Source: Nocardiopsis potens DSM 45234
Lineage (GTDB): Bacteria; Actinomycetota; Actinomycetes; Streptosporangiales; Streptosporangiaceae
Direction of reading: 5' to 3'
Length of the DNA stretch: 64,000 bases
NCBI RefSeq assembly: GCF_000341105.1
Contig: NZ_ANBB01000042.1
Location: 1 to 64,000, forward strand
The stretch's first letter is position 1, and every line of letters begins with the position of its first letter. Positions 45,586 through 55,109 of this stretch are shown piece by piece. A model generated the notes under the pieces. That model was not told the DNA's origin. It saw only the letters and a list, made by a program, of their open reading frames with translations, and searched no databases. Position numbers and translations under genes: made by a program.

Positions 45586-48443
45586 TGAGCGAGACGACCG
45601 AAGCGATGACGGACACCAGCCCGTTCCGCGCACTCCGGGACCAGCTGGGCGCCGCCGCGGCCGAGTTCGCCGGCGCCCCCGCCGAGATCCTGTCCGGCAT
45701 GGTCGACGACGTCGACCGGGCACTCGCCGAGAAGCTGGAGATCTTCCCGGTCTGCCACCACTCGCCGGCCTCCGCGCTGTCCATGGCGCGCCGGCTGCGC
45801 GAGAAGCGCCCCAAGACCGTCTACCTGGAGCTCTGCGAGGACCTCCGGCCGCTCCTGGAGGAGCTGCGCAACTGCCGCCTGCCGGTGGCGCTGCAGGCCT
45901 TCGCCACCGACCTGGAGGGCTTCCCGCCCGGCGCGGGCCCGCTCAGCGTGGTCGCGCCGATCACCGAGACCTCCGCCGAGTACCAGGCCATCGCCTACGC
46001 GCTGGACGACCCCGGGGTCGAACTGGTCCTGGTGGACCGGTCGGTGGACCACGTGTTCCAGTGGGACCCCGCCTACCAGCGGGCCGACGGCGCCGACGGC
46101 GAGCCCGAGGCCGCCGCGCCGGCCCCCGCGCCGGCGCCGCCGGCCGGGGCGGCAGAGGACGCCGCCGACGACGAGAACGCCGCCATGCACGGCGGCGCGG
46201 TCGGCGTCGAGATCGGCGACCTGCGGCCGCGCTTCGCCGAACTGGAGGAGCACCTGCTCCGCCACGGCCGGGTCCGGCACTGGTCGGAGTGGTGGGACCA
46301 GTACGTCGAGCAGCCGCTGGCCGGCGCGGACTACGACACCTACCGCCAGGTCATGGTGATGATCGGCAGCCTGTTCCGGCGGCTGGCCCCCTCCGGTGGG
46401 GACCGGGTCTCCATCGACGAGGACCGCGAGCGGTACATGTGGACCCGGATCCGGGAGCACCTGGCCGCCACCGGCGGCGACCCGGGCGAGGCGATGTACG
46501 TGTGCGGCGCGTTCCATGCCGCCAGCCGGGTGGCGGAGTTCGGCACCGAACCGGAGTCCGACGGCTTCGAGATCACCCCCGGCACCGGCACCTCCTGGCT
46601 GTACGGCCTCATCCCGTCCAGCCACTCGGCCATCGAGGCCCAGTTCGGGCTGGCCGGCGGGTCGGTGTCGATCGCCGCGGCGACCTGGGACAAGCACGTC
46701 TCCGCCAGGGGCGCCGAGCCGTTCGTGCTCAAGGGCCAGCGGGGCGCCCGCAAGCGCGGCAAGGGCCGGGCCAAGGCGCCCGCCGCGCCGCAGGCGGTCG
46801 CCGACCGGCTGACCGGGTTCCTGTCCAGCCCGCCGGTGATGGACCCGCTGGACGAGGCGGAGCTGGTCGGCTGGTGCGTCGAGATCGTCCGACTGGCGCG
46901 CCGCAACGGCTACCTGGCCAGCACCGCCGACGCCATCGCGGTCTATGAGACGTCGGTGCTGCTGGCGGGGATGCGCAACCGGGCCCGCCCCACGCCGTAC
47001 GACTTCCAGGACGCGGCGATCACCTGCATCGAGAAGGACACCGTCCCGGGCCGGCGCGACGTGCGGCGGCTCTGCGAGATCCTGCTCGGCGGCGACCGGA
47101 TCGGCGAGGTCGGCTACGAAGCCCTCCCGCCGCTGGTCCAGGACCTGTACGACCGGCTCGACCCGCTGGGCATGCCGAAGAAGAGCGGGGTGCACCGGGT
47201 CCTGATCGACCTGCGGGCCGACCCGCACCTGGAGCCGTGCTCCCGGCTGCTGTGGCGGCTGCGCCGGCTGCTCCCCGGCGACGTGGCCCGACCCATCACC
47301 GGCGCGCTGGAGCTGGGCGAGCGCTCGCACCAGGAGAGCTGGGACGTGGCGCTCGGCCGCAACCAGCGGGCGCTGATCGAGCTCGGCTACGAGGGCGTCA
47401 CCGTCGAGCAGGTGCTGGAGCAGCGGCTGCGCGCCGCCGCCTGGGGGGCCAAGGCCACCGCGGCCTCGGCGCTGGAGTCGGTGGAGGAGTCCATCCTGCT
47501 GCTGGAGTCCCCGCGGCTCACCGAGGAGCTGGGCGAGCGCGCCGTGCAGCTGCTCGCCGCGGAGCGGACCGTCGACGGCGCCCCCGAGGTGCTGCGCCGG
47601 TTCCGCCGGCTGCTCGGGCACTACCGGGCCACCGAACCGGCGCTGCCCAAGTGGTGCGAGGCGTTCGTGACCACCGGCTTCGCGCACTACTGCACGATGC
47701 TGCCGACCTCCTTCACCGACGACGCGGTCGGCATCCGGCAGGTCGCCGCGATGCTCGGGTTCCTGCTCACGCTGGAGAACACCGCGCTGGCGCTGGGCTG
47801 CGAGCGGACCCAGCTGGAGCTGGCGGTCAAGCAGTCGCACCCCTCGCAGCCGGCCAAGACGGCGCTGCTGTGGGCGGCGGAGAACCGGCTCGACCTGCTG
47901 CCGCTGGCCGAGCTGCGCCGCCGCTGCGCGGAGCTGCTGGACAACCCGCTGGTGGTGCCGGCGTTCCCGCAGTACCTGAGCGGGTTCGTGCAGGCGCTCT
48001 CCCCGGTGCCGATGCTGGCGCCGTTCGTGGTGGAGGCGATCTCGGACGCCTTCGGGCGGCTCCCGGACCGGGTGCTGCTGCCGTGGCTGCCGTCCCTGAT
48101 CACCACGTTGAAGGAGCACGCCGGGGAGATGGTCCCGGTGCTGCTCCGGGAGGCCGGGCGGACCTTCCCGGGGTCCCTGCCCGCGCTGGACGCGTGGACG
48201 CCGCCGTGGGCGGAGCCGGAGCCGCAGGCCGGGCCCCCGGTCGGCGCGGCCCCGGCCGGGCCGGTCGCCGACCTGCTCACCGGGAACCGGGCGGCCGGCG
48301 ACGCGGTGGCCGCCCTGCTCGGGGTGGAGGCCGAGTGGCCCGCCGCGGCCCCCGCCGCGGGCGGGCCCGCGCACCCGGGGGCGGCGGCCCTGCTGGACCG
48401 CCACCCGGCCCCGGCCGAGGCGGTCGCGGCCCTGCTGGGCTGA
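45585..48443 (+). CDS. DUF5682-family protein
   Basis: This 952-aa protein has the DUF5682 opening pattern EKLEIFPVCHHSPASALSMARRLREKRPKTVYLELCED (an HHSP motif followed by a strand ending in an acidic residue), a low-complexity Ala/Pro stretch (about 165-195), a conserved MYVCGAFHAAS segment and a long helical C-terminal part with TPR-like helices. Its tail (about 880-952) repeats AVAALLG. ATG 45585 overlaps the MoxR stop. DUF5682 proteins are found with MoxR/VWA/SWIM genes in many actinobacteria. Its HH and acidic motifs may form a hydrolase-like site similar to the ChaN/TraB fold, which is a guess. Confidence 0.85.
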   Translation: MSETTEAMTDTSPFRALRDQLGAAAAEFAGAPAEILSGMVDDVDRALAEKLEIFPVCHHSPASALSMARRLREKRPKTVYLELCEDLRPLLEELRNCRLPVALQAFATDLEGFPPGAGPLSVVAPITETSAEYQAIAYALDDPGVELVLVDRSVDHVFQWDPAYQRADGADGEPEAAAPAPAPAPPAGAAEDAADDENAAMHGGAVGVEIGDLRPRFAELEEHLLRHGRVRHWSEWWDQYVEQPLAGADYDTYRQVMVMIGSLFRRLAPSGGDRVSIDEDRERYMWTRIREHLAATGGDPGEAMYVCGAFHAASRVAEFGTEPESDGFEITPGTGTSWLYGLIPSSHSAIEAQFGLAGGSVSIAAATWDKHVSARGAEPFVLKGQRGARKRGKGRAKAPAAPQAVADRLTGFLSSPPVMDPLDEAELVGWCVEIVRLARRNGYLASTADAIAVYETSVLLAGMRNRARPTPYDFQDAAITCIEKDTVPGRRDVRRLCEILLGGDRIGEVGYEALPPLVQDLYDRLDPLGMPKKSGVHRVLIDLRADPHLEPCSRLLWRLRRLLPGDVARPITGALELGERSHQESWDVALGRNQRALIELGYEGVTVEQVLEQRLRAAAWGAKATAASALESVEESILLLESPRLTEELGERAVQLLAAERTVDGAPEVLRRFRRLLGHYRATEPALPKWCEAFVTTGFAHYCTMLPTSFTDDAVGIRQVAAMLGFLLTLENTALALGCERTQLELAVKQSHPSQPAKTALLWAAENRLDLLPLAELRRRCAELLDNPLVVPAFPQYLSGFVQALSPVPMLAPFVVEAISDAFGRLPDRVLLPWLPSLITTLKEHAGEMVPVLLREAGRTFPGSLPALDAWTPPWAEPEPQAGPPVGAAPAGPVADLLTGNRAAGDAVAALLGVEAEWPAAAPAAGGPAHPGAAALLDRHPAPAEAVAALLG

Positions 48444-48480
48444 GCACCCCGCCCGCTTCAGGGCGGTGGTCAGGGTGCTC
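48442..48480. terminator. Terminator-like hairpin between convergent genes
   Basis: GAGCACC (48442-48448) pairs with GGTGCTC (48474-48480), and inside it CCGCCC (48449-48454) pairs with GGGCGG (48461-48466). It overlaps the DUF5682 stop codon and lies before the CDF gene's end. No T-tract. Confidence 0.6.
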
Positions 48481-48506
48481 CGCCCCTCGCGGCGCCGGGG
48501 CCGGGG

Positions 48507-49451
48507 TCAGCCGCTCTGCGCGCCCGCCGGGGTCCGGCCGGTGCGCAGGACGTCCGGTTCGATGTAGATGAGCCGGGCGATGGGGACCTCCTCGCGGATG
48601 CGCGCCTCGGCCGCGTTGATGGCGCGCACCACCCGGCCCGCGTCGTCCTGGGCGTCCACCGCGATCTTCGCGGCGACCAGCAGCTCCTCCGGGCCCAGGT
48701 GCATGGTGCGCATGTGGATGACGCCGTCGACGTCCTCGGTGCCGGTGATGGCCGCCTCGATCCGGCGCACGTGCTCGTCGGAGGCGGACTCGCCGAGCAG
48801 CAGGCTCTTCACCTCGACGGCCAGCACGATCGCGATGGCCACCAGCAGCAGGCCGATGGCGGCGGTGCCCAGGCCGTCCCAGATGCCGTTGCCGGTGATC
48901 AGGGTGAGGCTCACCCCGGCCAGCGCGAAGACCAGGCCGATCAGGGCGCCGGTGTCCTCCAGCAGGATCACCGGGAGCTCCGGCGACTTGGAGCGGCGGA
49001 TGAACTGGACCCAGCTCGCGCGGCCGCGCACCGCGTTGGACTCCTTGACCGCGGTGCGCAGCGCCGTCGACTCCAGGGCGACCGCGACCAGCAGCACCAC
49101 CACCGGCACCCAGTGCCAGGCGGTGATCGGATGCGGGTCGCTGATCTTGTGCCAGGCCTCGTAGAGCGCGAACAGCCCGCCCAGGCTGAACAGCACGATC
49201 GCCACCAGGAACGCGTAGATGTAGCGCTCGCGGCCGTAGCCGAACGGGTGGTCGGGGGTGGCGCGCCGCTTGGCCCGCTTGCCGCCGATCAGCAGCAGCG
49301 CCTGGTTGCTGGAGTCGGCCACCGAGTGGATGGACTCGGCCAGCATCGAGGACGAGCCGGTCAGCGCGTAGGCCGCGAATTTGGTCGCCGCGATCCCCAG
49401 GTTGGCCGCTAAGGCCATGACCACGGCTTTGGTGCTTCCCTCGGTGCTCAT
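48507..49451 (-). CDS. Cation diffusion facilitator (CDF) transporter
   Basis: A 314-aa protein with six hydrophobic segments and a cytoplasmic C-terminal domain (about 225-300). Metal-site marks are SIHSVADSSNQ (HxxxD, segment 2) and the matching D in LLEDTGALIGL (segment 5). The family exports Zn2+, Fe2+, Mn2+ or similar ions by proton exchange. Histidine is present only in the first half-site, and the second half-site DxxxL is atypical, so the metal is uncertain. ATG 49451 follows GGGGGGATCG. It is convergent with the DUF5682 gene. Confidence 0.9.
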   Translation of the reverse strand: MSTEGSTKAVVMALAANLGIAATKFAAYALTGSSSMLAESIHSVADSSNQALLLIGGKRAKRRATPDHPFGYGRERYIYAFLVAIVLFSLGGLFALYEAWHKISDPHPITAWHWVPVVVLLVAVALESTALRTAVKESNAVRGRASWVQFIRRSKSPELPVILLEDTGALIGLVFALAGVSLTLITGNGIWDGLGTAAIGLLLVAIAIVLAVEVKSLLLGESASDEHVRRIEAAITGTEDVDGVIHMRTMHLGPEELLVAAKIAVDAQDDAGRVVRAINAAEARIREEVPIARLIYIEPDVLRTGRTPAGAQSG

Positions 49452-49504
49452 CGATCCCCCCGCTGAGGTGCTGTTCCATCGGACAGGGGCGCATCCTAGC
49501 GGGA

Positions 49505-50698
49505 CGCGGCCGCCCCTCCGGGCATCCGGGGCCGGGCGGAGGGCCGCCGGCTGGTCCCCGGCCCGCCCGGCCCTGGAGGCCCCGGCCCGCATCCTGCTCT
49601 CCTCCGGCTCCGAGGGCGAGCCGGCCATGGTCGCCTACACGCACAACGCCATGGCGGGGGGCCGGGGCGACTACCCGGCCGCACTGCACACCGGCCCGGG
49701 CCCGATGCGCAACCTGGTGCTGGTCTCCCTGGCCTCCTCCTTCGGCTCCTGCGGGGCCCCGGTGACGCCGGCCCGGTACGGCGGCACCCTGGTGCTGCTG
49801 CCCCGGTTCGACCCGGCCGCCGCGCTGCGCGCGGTGCAGCGGCACCGCCCCACCCACCTGATCGGGGTGCCGACCATGCTGCGCCGCATCGCCGAGCTGC
49901 CGGAGGAGGCCGACGCCTCCGCGCTGCGCACGGTGGTGGCCGGCGGCGCGCCGCTGCACCGCGAGGTCCGCGACGCCTGCCTGCGGCGGTTCGGCCGCCC
50001 GGTGGTCGACGTCTACGGCTCCACCGGCGGCGCCAACCGCCACACCGGGCGCGACCCCGGCGCCTGGGAGCCCGGCGTCGCCGGGCACCCCGCCTCCGGC
50101 GTCGCCGAGGTGAGCATCCGCGACCCCGGGGGCCGGCCGGTCCCGCCGGGGGAGACCGGGGAGATCTGGGCGCTGGGGCCGATGACGCCGATGTGCCACG
50201 TGGACGCGCCCGGGCTGGACGCCGACCGCAGGGCCCCGGGCGGCTGGGTGCGCCCCGGCGACCTGGGGCTGATCGACGCCGAAGGGCGGCTCCGGGCGGT
50301 GGACCGGCTCCGCCGGGCGGTGATCCGCGGCGGGGTCGACATCTCCCCGGCCGAGGTGGAGCGCGAACTGGGCGCGCACCCGGCCCCGGCCGAGGCGCAC
50401 CGCCTGCCGGTGCCCGATCCCGACCCGGGCGAGCGGATGTGCGCCTGCGTGGTCCCCGGGCCCGGCACGCCCCCGCCGGCCCGCGAGGACCTGCTGGCCT
50501 TCCTCCGCGACGAGCGCGGCCTGGACGTCCGCAAACTCCTCCGAGCACGTGGCGGTCCTGCCGGAGCCGCCGCTCGGCCCCACCGGCAAGGTGTGCACGG
50601 CCGCCCTCTCCCGCGCCGCCGCCGAGGCCGCCGCCGCGGACCGCGCCCGCGGCACCGAACGCAGAGCAGACGGAAGCAAGGAGAAGGAGTACAGATGA
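49505..50698 (+). pseudogene. Remnant of an AMP-binding acyl-CoA ligase, truncated and frameshifted
   Basis: The sequence reads as the middle and C-terminal part of an AMP-forming ligase: LLSSGSEGEPAMVAYTHNAM (the P-loop-like A3 region, without the usual Lys), HLIGVPTMLRRIAEL, VVDVYGSTGG, GEIWALGP and WVRPGDLGLIDAEGRL. The N-terminal ~180 residues are missing. After LDVRKL (about 50537) one extra base shifts the frame; SEHVAVLPEPPLGPTGKV continues in the next frame to TGA 50698. Both the truncation and the shift mean it cannot make a working enzyme. Its end overlaps a methyltransferase remnant. Confidence 0.8.
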
Positions 50699-50937
50699 CC
50701 GACACCGCGACCGAGGCGCCCGGGAACGCGGCGCCCTCCCGCCACCTCTTCGACGACCACAGCGAGCACGCCTTCGACCGGCACCGCCTCCTGGCCGCCG
50801 CCTACGACCCGGTGACCACCGAGCGGCTGGCGGAGACCGGGGCCGGACCCGGGGGGCACTGCCTGGAGGTGGGCGCCAAGGGCGGCGGCGTCGCGCGGTG
50901 GCCGGCCGACCGGGTCGCCCCGGGCGGCCGACCAGGC
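50695..50937 (+). pseudogene. N-terminal fragment of a SAM-dependent methyltransferase
   Basis: ATG 50695 overlaps the ligase stop (ATGA) and has GGAGAAGGAG upstream, so an original operon is visible. The product begins MTDTATEAPGNAAPSRHLFDD, continues AAAYDPVTTERL and reaches HCLEVGAKGGGVARWPADRVAPGG, the start of a Rossmann methyltransferase (motif I E-x-G-x-G-x-G, with Lys inserted for Gly). Homology stops there; the frame continues as low-complexity sequence to 51066. The gene is therefore truncated. Confidence 0.7.
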
Positions 50938-51140
50938 GGGTGCCCCCCCGCGCTGCGCGGGCCGGGCGCCTCCCGGGGCCCGGCGCCGGGGCCGGTCCGG
51001 CTCCGGGCCGGGGCGGGTGCGGCAGGAGTGAACGATTCGGGAGAATGGGGCGTCCGAACCGCGTGAACGTCCTCCTCCCCGCACGGGGCACGGCCGCGGC
51101 GCCGTGCCGGGGGAGGGAGCCCCGACCCCCGAGGACTCCG

Positions 51141-53321
51141 ATGGCCCACCCCTTCCGAGCGCCCGCCGGCCTCGCCCCGCTCGAACCCGCCGACCCCCGG
51201 TCGGTCCCGCCGTTCACCGTGCACGGCAGGCTCGGCGCGGGCGGCATGGGGGTGGTCCTCGCCGCGACCGACCCGGCCGGGGCATGGGTGGCGATCAAGG
51301 TCGTGCGGCCCGAGTACGCGGGCGACGCGGAGTTCCGGGCCCGCTTCGCCGGCGAGGTCGAGCTGATGCGCCGGGTCCGGGCGCGCTGCATCGCCCCGGT
51401 GCTGGCGCACGACACCCGCGCGGGGCAGCCCTGGTACGCCACCCCCTACCTGCCCGGGCCGACCCTGGGGGCGCGGGTCCGCCAGGGCGGGGCGATCCCG
51501 ATGCCGCAGGCGAGGGTGGTCGCGGCGGGCATGGCCGAGGCGATCGCCGCGATCCACGCGGCCGGCGTCCTGCACCGCGACCTCAAGCCGTCCAACGTCA
51601 TCCTCGCCCCGGACGGCCCCAAGGTCCTGGACTTCGGCATCGCGCGGGCGGTCGACGAGACCGGCCTGACCCGGACCGGCGGCCTGGTGGGCTCGCCCGG
51701 CTGGCTGAGCCCCGAGCGCTACCGGGGCGTCAGCGGGCCCGAGGCCGACGTGTTCGCGTGGGGCGCGATGGTCGCCTTCGCCGCCACGGGGCGCTCGCCG
51801 TTCGGCGGCGGCGGGGCCGAGACGCTGATGTACCGCATCCTCAACGAGGAGCCGGACCTGGGCGGGCTGCCCGAGGAGCTGCGGGAGCCGGTCACCGCGG
51901 CCCTGGACAAGGACCCGGACCGCCGCCCGCGGGCGGCGGAGCTGCTGCACCGGATCGCCGGCCCCGCCCCCGGCGCCGAGGCGGGGGCCGATGCCGGGGC
52001 CGACGACACGACGGTCGTCGACGGGCTCATCCGCGCCCACTGGGACGGGGGAGGGGACGGGCCGGGAGCGGCCGCCCCGCCCGAGACCCGAGGGACGCGG
52101 CCCGCCCCGCCCGAACCCCACGCGGCGAGGCCCGCTCCGCCCGCGGTCCCGGGAACGCCGCCGCCCGCCCCGGCCCCGCCCGGGACGCCGGGGGACGGGC
52201 CCCCGGCCCGCCGCTGGAAGCTCCCCCTGGCCCTGACCGCCGGGGCGCTCTCGGTCGCGCTCATCGGAGTATCCGGGCTGATCGCCGCCGCGCGGTTCGG
52301 CGGCGGGGACGACGGGGAGCCCGGCGGGCCCGGCCCGGCCGCCGAACCGCCGCCCCTCGCCGGCGAGGGGACCCTGTCCGGGGCCTTCCAGGGCGCCGGC
52401 TCCACCTTCCTCGCCGCCGCGTTCGAGGGGTGGGCCGCGGACTACGCCGAGCGGCAGCCGGGCGTCGAGGCCTCCTACGACGCCGTCGGGTCGGGCGCGG
52501 GGGCGCAGATGTTCGTCAGCGGCGAGGCCGACTTCGGGTCGGCCGAGGCCGGCCTCACCGCGGAGGAGGTCGAGGCGGCCGAGGCCGCCCGGGGCTGCCC
52601 CGTCGTCCAGTTCCCCGTGGTGACCGGGGCCGTGGCCGTGGTCAGCGCGAACGAGGAGCTGGAGGGCACGGCGTTCACGGCGGACGGGCTCGCGAGCCTC
52701 TACCGCGGGGAGGACCTGGACTACCCGGGGCTGCCCGGCACCGTCCCCGCGGAGGGGGCGGACGGGGAGGGGCCGAGCCTGGAGATCGTCCCGGTCCGCC
52801 ACGACGACACGGCCTCCACCGCCCGGGTGTTCGCCGACTACCTGGCGTCGCGGGGCACCGGGTGGGACCCCGAGGACTGGGGCGACGCGGCCGTGGCCGC
52901 CCCCGGCGACGAGGGCGTCTACCAGGTCCTCCAGGAGGAGCAGGGCGGCATCGGGTTCGTCAACGCCTCCTTCGCCGACGAAATGGAGCTGACGGCGCTG
53001 CCGGTCGTCAACGACTCCGGCTCCCCGGTCGTCCCGGACCCCGGCAGCACGGAGGCGGCCACCGAGCAGCTGGAACTGGACGGCGGCAGGGCCGCCCTCC
53101 CCTCGGCGGAGGGGGAGGCGTACCCCATCATGCGGATCGCGCACGTGTTCGCCTTCGAGTGCGGCTACGACGGGGGCGCCGGAGCGGCGCTGCGCGACTT
53201 CTGGCTCTACGCCCTGGGCGAGGAGGGCGCCGGGACCGCCCAGGACACGGGGTACACCCCGCTGGGCCCGGTGATCGCCGAGGAGACCACCGGCACCGCG
53301 GCCCGCATCGGCACCGCCTGA
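51141..53321 (+). CDS. Ser/Thr protein kinase fused to a PstS-like phosphate-binding domain
   Basis: This 726-aa receptor kinase has a Hanks-type kinase domain (about 24-275): glycine loop GRLGAGGMGVV, Lys53 in VAIKVV, HRDLKPSN (Asp147), DFG (Asp164) and activation-loop SPGWLSPE. A Pro-rich juxtamembrane region (about 305-357) and one membrane segment (about 361-384) follow. The extracellular part (about 410-726) is a PstS/PBP-like domain: SGAFQGAGSTF, YDAVGSGAGAQMFVSGEADFGSAE, and IGFVNASF. A phosphate or similar ligand outside could control the kinase inside. ATG 51141 is preceded by GAGG. I know PASTA and other sensor domains on such kinases; a PstS-like one is unusual. Confidence 0.9.
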   Translation: MAHPFRAPAGLAPLEPADPRSVPPFTVHGRLGAGGMGVVLAATDPAGAWVAIKVVRPEYAGDAEFRARFAGEVELMRRVRARCIAPVLAHDTRAGQPWYATPYLPGPTLGARVRQGGAIPMPQARVVAAGMAEAIAAIHAAGVLHRDLKPSNVILAPDGPKVLDFGIARAVDETGLTRTGGLVGSPGWLSPERYRGVSGPEADVFAWGAMVAFAATGRSPFGGGGAETLMYRILNEEPDLGGLPEELREPVTAALDKDPDRRPRAAELLHRIAGPAPGAEAGADAGADDTTVVDGLIRAHWDGGGDGPGAAAPPETRGTRPAPPEPHAARPAPPAVPGTPPPAPAPPGTPGDGPPARRWKLPLALTAGALSVALIGVSGLIAAARFGGGDDGEPGGPGPAAEPPPLAGEGTLSGAFQGAGSTFLAAAFEGWAADYAERQPGVEASYDAVGSGAGAQMFVSGEADFGSAEAGLTAEEVEAAEAARGCPVVQFPVVTGAVAVVSANEELEGTAFTADGLASLYRGEDLDYPGLPGTVPAEGADGEGPSLEIVPVRHDDTASTARVFADYLASRGTGWDPEDWGDAAVAAPGDEGVYQVLQEEQGGIGFVNASFADEMELTALPVVNDSGSPVVPDPGSTEAATEQLELDGGRAALPSAEGEAYPIMRIAHVFAFECGYDGGAGAALRDFWLYALGEEGAGTAQDTGYTPLGPVIAEETTGTAARIGTA

Positions 53322-53380
53322 GGCAGGGTGGTCACAGGTAGGAGGGAAAGCGCTGGTCCACCGGGCCGCCGAGGTCCCCG

Positions 53381-53722
53381 GCGCGCACCCTGAACGGCGC
53401 CGACCCCGGTGCGCCGAGCGTGCGGGAGATCGCGGAGGCCGTCGCCGCGCACTTCGGCCACGCCTGGCGGGTGCGCCCCGCGACGGAGGCCTCCGGCCTG
53501 GGGCGGACGCCGTGGGACACCGAGTCCCCGATCGTCCTGGGCACCTCGGCGGCCGAGCGGATCGGCTGCACGCCGGCCGGCACCTACGCCGAGACGGTCC
53601 GCGAGGAACCGGACTGGCCGGCCCGGGCGGCGGAGGCCGGCCCGGAGCCGGTCGCCGACGCCGCCTTCACCGCCCGCTACCTGGACTACCGCGCCGAGGA
53701 CGCGGCACTCGCCGCCGCCTGA
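53381..53722 (+). pseudogene. C-terminal fragment of an NAD-dependent epimerase-like gene
   Basis: From about 53381 the frame reads ARTLNGADPGAPSVREIAEAV, then HFGHAWR, TPWDTESPIVLG, GCTPAGTYAETVREEPDW, typical of the C-terminal end of actinobacterial short-chain/NAD-dependent epimerases. The Rossmann N-terminal two thirds are absent; the sequence begins only 60 bp after the kinase stop, with no credible start or ribosome binding site. A GTG at 53420 could start a 100-aa protein, but it would not fold as the enzyme. Confidence 0.65.
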
Positions 53723-53866
53723 GCCTTGGGGCTGGAACCGTGCCGCCGCCCCCCGGGGCCGGCGGGGCCCGGTGCCTCCTCCCGGAGAGTGCCGTTCAGA
53801 GAGCGTCGCGCCCCGATCGGGTGGGAAGGCATTCCCGCCGCACCCGCCGCCGGGGCGGCGCCGGGG

Positions 53867-55030
53867 TCAACCGGGAGGCGCCGGGGCGGAGGCGCGGGCG
53901 GCCGGCGCCGGGTAGGCGAGCCGGCGCAGCAGCACCTCCGCCGGGCCCTTCCGGCCGGCCCGCCGCATGAGGTCGGCGGCGGCCAGCGACACCAGCCAGA
54001 CCGCCCCGGCGACCCCGAAGGCGCCGGCCGGGCCGAGGTCGTCCCGGAGGCCGAGGCCGTAGGGGTGGAAGACGGCCAGGAACGCGACCGTCTGGAACAG
54101 GTACAGGCTCATCGAGCGCTGCCCCAGCGCCTCCACGGCGGTGGTCAGCGGGCCCCGGGTGCGGGCCGCGCCGATCGCGGCCAGCGCGATGATCGCGGCC
54201 AGGCCGATCCCGCCGAAGTAGCCGGTCAGCGGCTGGGCCAAGGAGGCAGCCCAGACCGCGGCCGCCGACGGGTCGGCCCAGGCGCCCAGCTGGATCAGGA
54301 TCGCCGGGACCGCGCCCAGGACCGAGACCGCGGTGGTGAGCACCGCGGCGCGGACCAGGAAGGCGCGGTGCCGCCCGGGCTCGTCCAGCAGCCGCCGCCG
54401 GGCCGCCCAGATCCCGATGATCATCGGCGGGGCCACCGAGGCTCCGCCGAACACCAGGCTGAACGGCCAGACCGCCAGGCGGTCGGGGAGCGGCGGGGCG
54501 GCGGTGACCGCGATCGAGCCCGACTCCAGGACGGTCACCCCCTGGTCCAGCGCCTGCCACATGCCCATGCCGGTGGAGAGGGTCGCGGGGACCAGCGCGA
54601 TCCCGGCGGCCCACAGCAGCGTCCGGTTCCGGGCCCGCAGCAGGCCCAGCAGCAGCACCGAGGTGATCCCGTAGACGGCCAGGATGTCCAGCGGGACCAG
54701 CGCCGTGTGCAGCGCGCCGAAGGCCACCAGCCACCAGCCCCGGCGGCGCAGCAGCCGGCGGACCTCGGGCCAGGACGCGCCGCGCCCGGTCCGCCGGTCC
54801 AGCATCTGCACCAGCGCGTAGCCGAACAGGAACGCGAACATCGGCCGGGCGTGGTTGCCCACGAAGAGCTGGTGCGCGACCAGGGCGATGTCGTCCGCCG
54901 CGGAGGGCGCGCGGCCGGCCGCCGCGGTGAACAGCGGGGCGTGCGCGCAGGCGATGGCCAGCAGCATGGCGCCCCGGGCCAGATCGGGCGCGAGGGCGCG
55001 GGCCCCGGGGGCGCGGGTCGGCGTCGTCAC
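53867..55030 (-). CDS. DUF418-family membrane protein
   Basis: A 387-aa protein with about ten hydrophobic segments. Family marks are the N-terminal LARGAMLLAIACAHAP, the HARPMFAFLFGYAL segment, and the C-terminal ALGQRSMSLYLFQTVAFLAVF, typical of DUF418 (acyltransferase-3-like) proteins. GTG 55030 is chosen because AGGAGGG lies six bases upstream; a frame to 55114 lacks a signal. Function unknown; some relatives modify exported products. It is divergent from an AbrB-like regulator over an A/T-rich gap. Confidence 0.88.
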   Translation of the reverse strand: MTTPTRAPGARALAPDLARGAMLLAIACAHAPLFTAAAGRAPSAADDIALVAHQLFVGNHARPMFAFLFGYALVQMLDRRTGRGASWPEVRRLLRRRGWWLVAFGALHTALVPLDILAVYGITSVLLLGLLRARNRTLLWAAGIALVPATLSTGMGMWQALDQGVTVLESGSIAVTAAPPLPDRLAVWPFSLVFGGASVAPPMIIGIWAARRRLLDEPGRHRAFLVRAAVLTTAVSVLGAVPAILIQLGAWADPSAAAVWAASLAQPLTGYFGGIGLAAIIALAAIGAARTRGPLTTAVEALGQRSMSLYLFQTVAFLAVFHPYGLGLRDDLGPAGAFGVAGAVWLVSLAAADLMRRAGRKGPAEVLLRRLAYPAPAARASAPAPPG

Positions 55031-55109
55031 GGTCGGCCCTCCTGGTGCGGTTCTGCTCCGGTCGGTCTGCGGCGAGGGGCCGCCGGGTGCGCGGAACCGG
55101 GGCCCTCTC

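Noticed and set aside
50193-51140. In-frame N-terminal extension of the kinase back to 50193
   Set aside because: The extension overlaps the ligase and methyltransferase relics in another frame and is Arg/Pro low-complexity. The kinase domain starts normally from ATG 51141.
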